Positions 42,028-50,638 of a stretch of DNA of 64,000 nt are shown piece by piece. This DNA is from Candidatus Latescibacterota bacterium (GTDB lineage: Bacteria > Latescibacterota > UBA2968 > UBA8231), in NCBI GenBank assembly GCA_007136405.1, contig SLHA01000010.1, positions 1-64,000 on the forward strand, in the 5' to 3' direction. Every line of letters begins with the position of its first letter. Position 1 is the stretch's first letter. The notes under the pieces are model-generated. The model saw only the letters and a program-made list of their open reading frames with translations. It made no database searches and had not been told where the DNA came from. The translations under genes were made by a program, and so were the position numbers.

Positions 42028-43494
42028 ATGCTTCGCATCGCGCAGAATCTCAGCCTTCAGCAGAAGATGGCGCCGCAGCTCATCCAGTCGCTGCAGTTGC
42101 TGCAGATGTCCACGCTGGAGCTGGAGCTGGAGATCAAACAGCAGCTGGAACTGAATCCACTGCTGGAGGAGAATCTGGAGCAGGAGGAAGATGCCGCCGG
42201 GGATGAGGAGGACGTGGTCGAGGACGCCCTCAAGGAGGAAGAGGAAGTTCCGGAAGTCATCGAGGACGTAAACTGGGATGAGCTGCTGGAGGATCAGTTC
42301 GAGCAGAGTTCGTACAACAGTGAGCGCACGGAGTACGATCCCAACTGGGAGGTGGATCGGGAGCCGCAGGAAAACCGGATCACCAGCGTGCCGCCGCTGC
42401 TGCAGCAGGTATACGAGCAGCTTGCCCTGACGGATATAGATGAACAAGACCGGGCCATTGGCGAATTCATCATCGGCAACCTGAACGATAGAGGCTACCT
42501 GGGATGCTCCCTGGAAGAGGTGGCGGAGCCGCTTCAGGTGGCGGTGGAGGACGTGGAACGAGTGCTGCGCGTCATTCAGGGTTTCGAGCCTCCTGGCATC
42601 GCGGCACAGAATCTGCAGGAGTGTCTGGCCATACAACTCAGGCAACTCGAGGATCCGCACCGCGACCACGCCTTGCAGATCGTGCAGCGGCACATGGAAG
42701 ATCTGACTCGGCGCCGGTATATGCGCATCACGCGAGACCTGGATATATCCCAGGAGCAGTTGCGGGATGCGCTGGCGCTGATACAGAGATTGCAGCCGTA
42801 TCCCGGTTCGCGGTCCACCAGTGACTACAACGGTTTATTGACGCTGGACACGGAGGCCGGGTATGTGATACCGGATCTGCTGGTGGAGAAAGTCGGCGAT
42901 GAATGGGTGGTTTCGCTCACGGACGGGGCACTGCCGGCGCTCAGGATCAACCCGGAGTACTCGCAACTGCTCAAGGATCCGCGCCACCACAACGGCAAAG
43001 ACAACGTCAAGCACTATGTGGCCAAGAAAATGAATGATGCGCGCTGGCTCATCAACGCCATCAATCAACGCCGGGCCACCATGCTCAAGGTGGCGGAGTT
43101 CCTCGTCCGGGCTCAGATCGGTTTCTTCGAGCACGGGCCGGCCCATCTACGCCCCATGGTCCTGCAGGATGTGGCGGATGCCGTCGAAATGCATGTGTCC
43201 ACCATCAGCCGGGTAAGCAACGGCAAGTACATGCAGACCCCCCACGGCGTGTTCGAACTCAAGTACTTCTTTGACAGCCGGGTGGGGACAGACAGTGGCG
43301 AAGACGTGTCCTCGCGCAGCGTCAAGGAACGGATTGCCAGTCTGGTGGCCGACGAAGACAAGTCGGAACCGCTCAGTGACCAGCAGATCGCCGATATCCT
43401 GGCTGAGGACGGTCTCAAGATCGCCCGCCGAACGGTAGCCAAATACCGGGACCAGCTGCAAATCCCCTCACAGCGGTACCGCAAGGAATTCTGA
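42028..43494 (+). CDS. rpoN: RNA polymerase sigma-54 factor
   Basis: Region I LRIAQNLSLQQKMAPQLIQSLQLLQMSTLELELEI; acidic region II; RpoN box ARRTVAKYRDQL. Confidence 0.97.
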   Translation: MLRIAQNLSLQQKMAPQLIQSLQLLQMSTLELELEIKQQLELNPLLEENLEQEEDAAGDEEDVVEDALKEEEEVPEVIEDVNWDELLEDQFEQSSYNSERTEYDPNWEVDREPQENRITSVPPLLQQVYEQLALTDIDEQDRAIGEFIIGNLNDRGYLGCSLEEVAEPLQVAVEDVERVLRVIQGFEPPGIAAQNLQECLAIQLRQLEDPHRDHALQIVQRHMEDLTRRRYMRITRDLDISQEQLRDALALIQRLQPYPGSRSTSDYNGLLTLDTEAGYVIPDLLVEKVGDEWVVSLTDGALPALRINPEYSQLLKDPRHHNGKDNVKHYVAKKMNDARWLINAINQRRATMLKVAEFLVRAQIGFFEHGPAHLRPMVLQDVADAVEMHVSTISRVSNGKYMQTPHGVFELKYFFDSRVGTDSGEDVSSRSVKERIASLVADEDKSEPLSDQQIADILAEDGLKIARRTVAKYRDQLQIPSQRYRKEF

Positions 43495-43548
43495 TTCGGA
43501 TTCTGGTTCGATTCCACTGATGCTATGGTGTGACCCGGTCGCTCTGCT

Positions 43549-43586
43549 CAGGCAGACGCTGCGGCCCCAGGCAGACGCTGCGGCCC
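43549..43586. repeat. Perfect 19-bp tandem duplication (caggcagacgctgcggccc x2)
   Basis: Two adjacent identical 19-mers read directly. Confidence 0.9.
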
Positions 43587-43658
43587 TGTGTAGAGAACGC
43601 GACGGCGCCCAAGCCATACGGCCAGCAAGCGCCCATTCGGTGGGGCGGTGGAAGGTCG

Positions 43659-44912
43659 CTACACCAGCGTTCCCCCGGCGTCAAAGGTCAGTTCCTGCGG
43701 ATCTTCCAACCGGGTCAGGTTCGGGTTGGTCGCTGCAGCTGCGTACAGGGGCTCCGAAAGCTGAATATGACCCAGTTCCAGGGTGTTCTTGATGCGGGCG
43801 ATGCGGGCCTGACGCGAATCTTCCAGGTGCAGTAGTCCGAGTGCCGCCTCCACCGCCTTCTGGTCCGTCTCCATGATCACCGGGATGTTGGCGCGGTTGA
43901 GGAAGGTGGTGGTGAACACGTTGGCGTAGGTTGCCTGGAAGTTGATGCGCTCGTAGAGCTTTCGGGTGATGATATCCGCCAGGCCGACGCCGTTGGCATT
44001 ACCGTGAGTCTTGTCGGTCAGATCCAGACAGATGATGCGCTGTACACCGGGTTCTTCCGGCTCCGGGACCCCCGGCAGCAGCATGCGCCCGATCACATTG
44101 GTGTCCATGCCGGTACCGGAGATGTCCTTGCCTATCCTTTCCACGATCAGCAAGTCTATGTCGCGGACCAGAAGACGGGCCATGGTATTCCGGGCTTCCT
44201 GCAGCAGCTCGGGTTCGCGCCATTCGAATTGGTCCGGGGTCAGCGCTTCTATGCGACCGAGCTGGTCATAGGCGTTCTCCAGCAGGGCCACACCCAGAAG
44301 CACCGGCGCCTGCTGCATGATGACACTGCCCCATGCTGGAATGAGACTGGCAAGGCCGTCTTTGTGCGAGTGGGCGATGGTGGCGCCCTTGTGGCTGCCC
44401 AGGCCGATGGTCATCATCTTCATCAACCCGCTTTCGAAGCGGCCGCGGAAGGACGTGTGCGGTTTGACGCGGTTGATGACGATGATGCCGTCGGATTCCA
44501 GCGCCAGGCGGTTGACCAGGACGGGTGTGCCATCATCCAGACTGCCCACCTGTCTGACGTCCATGGAGGCTTCCACGGGGCAACCCATGCTCTCCGGGGT
44601 GATATTGTAGCCGGCCAGGACCTGCTTCTGGCCGGCCGTCGTGGCCCCTCCGTGGCTGCCCATGGCTGGCAGGATGAAGGGTCTGCCGCCCGCCTGTAAT
44701 ACGGCATCGACCACGGTGCGCGTCACCTGAGTGATGTCCGCTATCCCGCGGCTGCCCGCGCACACGGCTATACGGGCACCGGGACGGACGCAGGCCGTGA
44801 TGCCCGCCTGTTCCAACTGGGCGCGTACGGCGGCCGGTACATCCTCTATGGTATGGGCCGGGAAGCGCTGACCCACGGTTACCATCCGAGGTAGCTGCAT
44901 GGCAGTCCCCAT
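43659..44912 (-). CDS. LarA/DUF2088-like (lactate racemase N-terminal domain-like) protein
   Basis: RPGARIAVCAGSRGIADI, PAMGSHGGATTAGQKQVLAGYNI, VNRVKPHTSFRGRFESGLMKMMTIGLGSHKGA. Confidence 0.7.
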   Translation of the reverse strand: MGTAMQLPRMVTVGQRFPAHTIEDVPAAVRAQLEQAGITACVRPGARIAVCAGSRGIADITQVTRTVVDAVLQAGGRPFILPAMGSHGGATTAGQKQVLAGYNITPESMGCPVEASMDVRQVGSLDDGTPVLVNRLALESDGIIVINRVKPHTSFRGRFESGLMKMMTIGLGSHKGATIAHSHKDGLASLIPAWGSVIMQQAPVLLGVALLENAYDQLGRIEALTPDQFEWREPELLQEARNTMARLLVRDIDLLIVERIGKDISGTGMDTNVIGRMLLPGVPEPEEPGVQRIICLDLTDKTHGNANGVGLADIITRKLYERINFQATYANVFTTTFLNRANIPVIMETDQKAVEAALGLLHLEDSRQARIARIKNTLELGHIQLSEPLYAAAATNPNLTRLEDPQELTFDAGGTLV

Positions 44913-45048
44913 TTTGCGTTTACCTGCCTTGAGCGGTGCTCCGCGCGGCGCTGCTGTCCGGCGATCTGCCGCCGGTTGAGCTGCGGGAACAGCGCCGCGC
45001 CAGACTGCCGGCCCGCGGCAAGGGCCGGCACGACAGGTGCAGTCCGTC

Positions 45049-46242
45049 TCAGGCTACGAAGATGGACCGGTTGGTGATACCGCAGGTGTGGCCCTGGCGC
45101 TGGAAACCGCCCATGAACTGGGCCGTGCGCGAACAAGGAGCCACGCCTTCATAGTAGGCATTGTAGGCGGTATTGAAGGGGCCGATACCCGCGCGCCCGG
45201 ATTCCGAGCCGTCGGCAGCCACGATATAGGCGTTGTTGAAGACGCCGTCTTCCTTGAGCCCCCGTCCTCCAGCCTCCTTGACGCGCGTGTCGATGGTCTG
45301 CAGCAGCGTGCCTGCGTCCGTGCCGCCCACGCCGCTGACCATGGCTTCACCGATGCCGTTGTACCGGAGCGCGGTCCAGGTGCTGAAGCCATCTTCCAGT
45401 TGTCCGGAACGAACGATCTCCACGTCTCCCGATACCACCCGGGGTTGCGGTTCCACGATGCCGTCCAGGTTGGGTATCCGCGAGACCGGATAGATCACGC
45501 CGGCGGGACGGTGTTCGCCGAAATAGGCTTCGAACACCTTGCGGACCGTTTCCATCCGTTCCCACGTCTGTTCAGGCGCGTCGTCCACGGCCACGAGGAT
45601 CTCCATCCACACGGTCTGCTTGCGGAAGTCCACTCCCTCGGCGGCGAACTTCCGGGCATATTGTTCTTCCAGAACGAACTCCATCTCTTTGGCCAGATCC
45701 GGTCCCAGCGTGGTGATCGTCTGGTCGCCCTGGCGGTGCATGACCGAGGCGCCGCTGGGTTGATGATCCGTCCAGGTGCCGTATTCGATTTTACCGCTGC
45801 CGATACTGGCCCCTTTGATGGCCTTGATCTGCACCTCGAAGAGGGCCTTGGGATCCGGATACCCCGCGGGATGCGTGAAACGCGCCATACGGTTGGACCG
45901 CAGCGGTCCACCCGTGCAGGCTTCGATCATGGGGCCGTATACACTGTTGAACGCGTTCTTGCGTTCATCGCAAGGTTCGCGGTCAGGAGAGGGTGTGGTC
46001 CACAGAACATCCGTCTTGTACACGTCCGACCAGCGAGCCTGTCCCAGCGCCAGAGACTGCTGGAGGTTCAGAATGGTGCCGAACCACTGAGAGCCGACAT
46101 CAGCGACGAACTGGGTGCCGACATTGCCGCTGGGTTCGATCAGGCGCGCGACGCTGCCATCCTTGCCGGCCAGAATGACCTCTGTGGTCTGACAGAAAAC
46201 CGCTCCTGGATTGTGGCGTACGATACTAACCTGTGTCATCAT
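45049..46242 (-). CDS. Uncharacterised 397-aa protein (weak Rid-family-like segment)
   Basis: Long ORF with coherent composition; FVADVGSQWFGTILNLQQSLALGQARWSDVYKTDVLW vaguely Rid-like; family not recognised. Confidence 0.55.
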   Translation of the reverse strand: MMTQVSIVRHNPGAVFCQTTEVILAGKDGSVARLIEPSGNVGTQFVADVGSQWFGTILNLQQSLALGQARWSDVYKTDVLWTTPSPDREPCDERKNAFNSVYGPMIEACTGGPLRSNRMARFTHPAGYPDPKALFEVQIKAIKGASIGSGKIEYGTWTDHQPSGASVMHRQGDQTITTLGPDLAKEMEFVLEEQYARKFAAEGVDFRKQTVWMEILVAVDDAPEQTWERMETVRKVFEAYFGEHRPAGVIYPVSRIPNLDGIVEPQPRVVSGDVEIVRSGQLEDGFSTWTALRYNGIGEAMVSGVGGTDAGTLLQTIDTRVKEAGGRGLKEDGVFNNAYIVAADGSESGRAGIGPFNTAYNAYYEGVAPCSRTAQFMGGFQRQGHTCGITNRSIFVA

Positions 46243-46371
46243 TTACCGCCCTTGGTGGTGTAGGTTGAACAGTACCAGATAGTCGGTCATTATAACGAGT
46301 CAGGGCGCCGCCGACAACCGCGCCCCGGCAGTAACGGGTGGGAACGGGATGCCGCTCATCACGCAACCGGC

Positions 46372-46920
46372 TCAAACGCCTCCACCCGCCCCGTGCCGGC
46401 GGTTGCGGAACAACTGCTCCCAGGCATCCACTTCCTCCGGTGCCAGCGTCAGCTCCGGGTCCAGTTCCGGCGGCGGCGCCGGAACCGTTGACTGTGAGCG
46501 CCGTGGGGCCTCCTCCAGTTCCTGGGCGAACTGCGGTGCGGTTGTGGAGGCAATTTTGTGCTGCCGGGCAAAGCGCCGAATCTCACGATCCGAGGTGATC
46601 ACCCGCAGATAGCGTGCCCCATGCCGGCCCTGAACGAAGCGCTTGATCAGGTCGTCCGCCGTCTCTGGAGCGCGAGCAAAACGGATGTATACCCTTTCGC
46701 TGCTGGCGTCCTGCGCTGGTTGAATGTCCCGCGTGCCGTCATAGAAGACGCTGACGCTGACCCCGGTACGCCGGACATAACGGCGCAGGGAACGCTCCAG
46801 GGCCCGGCGTGCCGCGAGCAGGCTGCTCTCCTCATGCTGCCGCAGCACCGGATCCGCCTTGATCAGGTTGTATCCGTCTATGAGCAGGTGCTCCTGATGC
46901 TCTTCAGCGCAGTTGCTCAC
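46372..46920 (-). CDS. NYN/PIN-like (YacP-type) nuclease-fold protein
   Basis: HLLIDGYNLIKADP, VFYDGTRD, ETADDLIKRFV, YLRVITSDREIRRFARQHK. Confidence 0.8.
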   Translation of the reverse strand: MSNCAEEHQEHLLIDGYNLIKADPVLRQHEESSLLAARRALERSLRRYVRRTGVSVSVFYDGTRDIQPAQDASSERVYIRFARAPETADDLIKRFVQGRHGARYLRVITSDREIRRFARQHKIASTTAPQFAQELEEAPRRSQSTVPAPPPELDPELTLAPEEVDAWEQLFRNRRHGAGGGV

Positions 46921-46931
46921 GGCGATCGGTC

Positions 46932-48785
46932 TCAGCAGGAAAGCTGGATGCCGTTGCTGTCCAGTTGGTACGCCACGACGCCGCTTTTGGCGAATGATGC
47001 TTTCTGGCGCAGCCGGCTGAGCCGCGCGCGCAGCTCCTCACCGCATCCGTCGCGGGCGATGAGCAGGGCGAACCCGCCGCCGCCGGCGCCGGTGATCAGG
47101 CCGCCTTCACTGACTTCCGTAAAATCCTCGCTTTCGAACAGCAGCTGCAGGCTGGGGGTGGTGGCATCCGGGTCCAGTATGCAACGTAACTGCCAGTACC
47201 GTGTGGCCAGCTTGCCGAGAGCGGCGTAGTCTCCCTCCTTCAGCGCCTGAACCATGCCGGAGTGGATGTCCATGGATTCGCGGATGGCGGGATAACGGGC
47301 CGGATCACGCGAGAGGTAGGCGTCCAGAACCACGTTGAGGCCGCGGGTGGCGGCGCGTGCGATGCCGGTGTCGAACAGCACCACCCGATCCGTGAAGGTG
47401 GCTTCGTTCACCGTGGTCAGGTAGTCCCGCTCCGGCGCGGGCAGACCGTCCGTTGGCGCCGCGTAAAAATCCTTGATGGCCGATGGACCTCCGCATGCAC
47501 CGCGGGCATCCTGCCAGCCGCTGTTCAACCCGATGCTCTGCTCCAGCAGCAGGCTCTGGTCATACAGCTCCGGGTATTCCCGCTCCGCAGTGGAATACGG
47601 ATGCCGGTACAGCCGGTACAGCGCCTTGAGGATGACTGCGGCCAGAATGCTGCTGGTTCCCAGGCCGGACCCCTGCTGCACCTTGCTTTCCGTGGCGATC
47701 TCCAGCCCGCCCCCACCGGTGAACGCGGCGATGTCGCGAACCACGTCCGCCGAGTTGTCGCGCACGATACCGGTGTGCACCAATGCCTGTTTGATCAGGC
47801 GCAGAGCCTCGTCTCCGCCGCGGCGGTAGGCGAAGAACAACTCGCTCTGGGTGCCGGCATCGCCGCGATTGGTGGCTTCGAAGTCCGCCTTGAAGTCCAT
47901 GGACAGGGAGCGGAGCAGCAGCTTGGGCTCCGCGAGCCGCCGTGCCGTCAGGCGCAGCGGTGGCACGGCGCAGCTCTCGCCCTGCATCTGCAGGTCTATA
48001 CCCGCGTTCAGCGTATGCGCTCCCTGCTCCTTACTGCGCAGGTGGTTGTCCGACGCATTGGCACTGGAGATGCCCAGGCGCAGCGGGGCCTGAACGACGA
48101 AGTGTCTGCCGTAGTCCTCTTCATGCATCTGCGGTGTGGTGGACGGCGCCCCGCTCAGGTCCGCCAGGTTGCGGCGCAGATCGATGCGCTGCAGCTGGTT
48201 GATGCGGGCCTCGTAGGCGGCGGCCAGGGCCTCGATGTTCTTCTGTTCCTTGAGTGCGGTGATACGGTCTCCGTCGATGCAGCACGGTGGCGGCGTGCGT
48301 CTCTTCCAGACACTGGGCGTCTGGGCCAGGGTGGTGTAGATATCCTGCATGATCCGGGCGACGCGCATGCCGCGCAGACGGCGCGGTGAGCCTGTCAAAC
48401 CTTCCAGATAGGTGTTCAGAGCCTTGAGGACGGCAAAGAGCGTCTTGGGGGCATGGTCAGGGAGATACCGCAGCAGCTGGGTGTGGCTGACGTCGGTCAG
48501 ACCGTCTACCAGGTCCACCATGAGCTGTGGCAGCTCCTTCCCTACGGCGCTGCCCATGAGCTTGGCCCAGGCATCTGCCCCCAGGCGCTGAAACAGATGG
48601 TCCAGCGCTTCCGGCGTACGTTGGGAGGCGATGAGCGTCGGTTGAAAGGCCAGGCTGCGCAGGAAGCTCCGCCTTTGGTCCATCTGGCTCTGGCCCGCCC
48701 GGACCCGATCCATGAAGCTGTCGATGAGGTGGGTTATTTCCGGCAGCTCTTCAGCGCGGTCGAGTCTGTCGAGGAGTTCTCTCAT
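46932..48785 (-). CDS. GHMP kinase superfamily protein, L-fucokinase-like, with ~200-aa N-terminal extension
   Basis: APLRLGISSANASDNH, VQQGSGLGTSSILAAVILKAL (motif 2), GLNSGWQDARGACGGPSAIK, LITGAGGGGFALLI (motif 3); ORF stays open to 48857, start uncertain. Confidence 0.8.
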   Translation of the reverse strand: MRELLDRLDRAEELPEITHLIDSFMDRVRAGQSQMDQRRSFLRSLAFQPTLIASQRTPEALDHLFQRLGADAWAKLMGSAVGKELPQLMVDLVDGLTDVSHTQLLRYLPDHAPKTLFAVLKALNTYLEGLTGSPRRLRGMRVARIMQDIYTTLAQTPSVWKRRTPPPCCIDGDRITALKEQKNIEALAAAYEARINQLQRIDLRRNLADLSGAPSTTPQMHEEDYGRHFVVQAPLRLGISSANASDNHLRSKEQGAHTLNAGIDLQMQGESCAVPPLRLTARRLAEPKLLLRSLSMDFKADFEATNRGDAGTQSELFFAYRRGGDEALRLIKQALVHTGIVRDNSADVVRDIAAFTGGGGLEIATESKVQQGSGLGTSSILAAVILKALYRLYRHPYSTAEREYPELYDQSLLLEQSIGLNSGWQDARGACGGPSAIKDFYAAPTDGLPAPERDYLTTVNEATFTDRVVLFDTGIARAATRGLNVVLDAYLSRDPARYPAIRESMDIHSGMVQALKEGDYAALGKLATRYWQLRCILDPDATTPSLQLLFESEDFTEVSEGGLITGAGGGGFALLIARDGCGEELRARLSRLRQKASFAKSGVVAYQLDSNGIQLSC

Positions 48786-48909
48786 GGGGAGCTTTCTCAC
48801 CGTTGGCGGGGACGGGACCTGCCTGCCTGGCCCGCCCGTCTGTTGCATTGGCGTCAAGTTCCCACTTGAGCCGCTTGTACAGGTCTGGACGGTCTGAGGC
48901 GAAGCCTCG

Positions 48910-49047
48910 CTAGGAAATAGCGCCGCAGCCTTTGAAAATAGCCTCGATCTGCTCGACGGACAAGAGAGCCGGCTCCGGAGGCCGATGCCGACTGGGGTAT
49001 GACCACGGCCAGGTCGGGGTTCCGGTATCCCGGCGCACTAGGAGCAT
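48910..49047 (-). CDS. Putative 45-codon small ORF overlapping the end of the ATP-grasp-like gene
   Basis: ATG overlaps upstream stop by 10 nt (ATGCTCCTAG; alternative GTG in TAGTG); MLLVRRDTGTPTWPWSYPSRHRPPEPALLSVEQIEAIFKGCGAIS. Confidence 0.35.
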   Translation of the reverse strand: MLLVRRDTGTPTWPWSYPSRHRPPEPALLSVEQIEAIFKGCGAIS

Positions 49048-50573
49048 CCCGGCGCGGAGACGGATCCGGCCAGGCGGGACAGTGTCCTCCACAGAGGGGC
49101 GCCGATTCCTGCGGTGTCCTCGTTCAGCAGATTGGCATGGAGCAGTCCGGCGGGACGCGGGTTGACGTCCAGAACGCTGCAGCAAGGCCCCTGGCCCTCC
49201 TGGTCGAACTTGAGATCCACCCCTGCCAGCGTTAGGGGGCCGATGGCGCTGACGGCGCGTTCGGCCATCCTGGCTGCCTGAGCGAGCTGTGCTGGTGACC
49301 AGGGCAGCGGCGGGGCGCCAGGATCGAGCAGATCGTGCAGATAGCGGCCTTGCAGCCAGCGGGTGGGCGCCGCCTGCCCTCCGGCTTCTACCGAGGTGAC
49401 CGGATTGTCCCTGGAGGCCGCCAGCAGCAGACAGGCACTGGTGGCGCGGTGCGCCTGGCCGTCCAGACACACGTTGATGCGAAGATCCCAGGCGAGCGGG
49501 CCATCATCGCCGGCGAGACCCAGCAGGCCGACCCGGGGGCGCAGGATGGCGTCTCCGCTTTCGGCCAGGTGGCGCCAGGCTGTCAGCAGGGCCGGCACGC
49601 AGTCTTCGTCGGCCGCGATCCAGGTGACGCCGCGGCCTTCGGTGCCATGACGCGGTTGCACGAACCAGCCGCCCGGAGCGGGGCTGGTACGCTCCAGGAG
49701 CAGGCGCGACTGGGTCTCCATGGCCGCCGCCGGCGTGGCGGCAGGCAGCAACTCGGTTACCGGCGTGCGAACGTCCTGATCGCGCCAGCGTTGCCAGCAT
49801 GTCCACTTGTCGTCCGCCAGGGCAGACAGCCTCGCCGGATTCACGTACGGTATTCCGGCGGCGTCGAGGCGGCTCCCCAGTTCGGCGTGGTCTGGGGGCG
49901 CATGGGCGATGACCAGGGCTGCCTGGGGTCGGCGGGGTTCGGGCAGGGTGCCTTCGATAAAGACATCGAGGCCGGCATCGTAGTGGATGGCTTGCAGGAT
50001 GCGGCCCCGGCCGTCCAGCCAGGAGCCATGGATGCCCAGCAGTTCCGGCGCGGCCTGCTGGCGCACTTCCAGCCCGTAGACATAGGCATCCGTACAGAGT
50101 GGATACAGCTCGTGGGTAATGGCCAGCGGCTGGTCGAAACATACGGCCACCCACAGCGCGCTGGCCGCGGCGGGAAGGGGTTGCGGCTGGTCCGGCGGAG
50201 CGGTGAGCAGGGGGGGCGCCGCGGCGTTGATGAGGAGACGCTCGAGAGCCAGGAGCACGACCCGCTCGAGGTATTCTGGCGCAGCGAAGCCGGCAGACAC
50301 CCGGTCCGCCGGCAGACAGCCGGCCGCCTGCAGGTTCCGCAACGTGCCGGGCAGCTCGCTTCGGGCCGCGGTCCCGGCATGACGCAGCAGGGTCTCCAGG
50401 GCCGCGGCCCGGTGATCGCCGCGTGTCTGCCGGACGGCCTCCACTACGGCAGGGGCGGCCGTGCCTACACGGTCGGCCACCGCAGCGGCCAGGTACTGAC
50501 TTACCGCGGCCGGCGCGTACCGTGTGCGACGGCCCAGTTCGGCGCGAACCCGCTCCAGCAGTTCGATGCGCAT
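49038..50573 (-). CDS. ATP-grasp-fold protein of unknown function
   Basis: GGWFVQPRHGTEGRGVTWI, LAWDLRINVCLDGQAHRATSACLL, LTLAGVDLKFD...SVLDVNPRPAGLLHANLL; start taken at MRIELLERV (ORF extends to 50621). Confidence 0.7.
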   Translation of the reverse strand: MRIELLERVRAELGRRTRYAPAAVSQYLAAAVADRVGTAAPAVVEAVRQTRGDHRAAALETLLRHAGTAARSELPGTLRNLQAAGCLPADRVSAGFAAPEYLERVVLLALERLLINAAAPPLLTAPPDQPQPLPAAASALWVAVCFDQPLAITHELYPLCTDAYVYGLEVRQQAAPELLGIHGSWLDGRGRILQAIHYDAGLDVFIEGTLPEPRRPQAALVIAHAPPDHAELGSRLDAAGIPYVNPARLSALADDKWTCWQRWRDQDVRTPVTELLPAATPAAAMETQSRLLLERTSPAPGGWFVQPRHGTEGRGVTWIAADEDCVPALLTAWRHLAESGDAILRPRVGLLGLAGDDGPLAWDLRINVCLDGQAHRATSACLLLAASRDNPVTSVEAGGQAAPTRWLQGRYLHDLLDPGAPPLPWSPAQLAQAARMAERAVSAIGPLTLAGVDLKFDQEGQGPCCSVLDVNPRPAGLLHANLLNEDTAGIGAPLWRTLSRLAGSVSAPGCS

Positions 50574-50638
50574 GACAGGCAGGTCAAGCCGCTTGCCAGG
50601 GACACCACCGGCCTCTGGCAAGCGGCCAACGGGACGTC

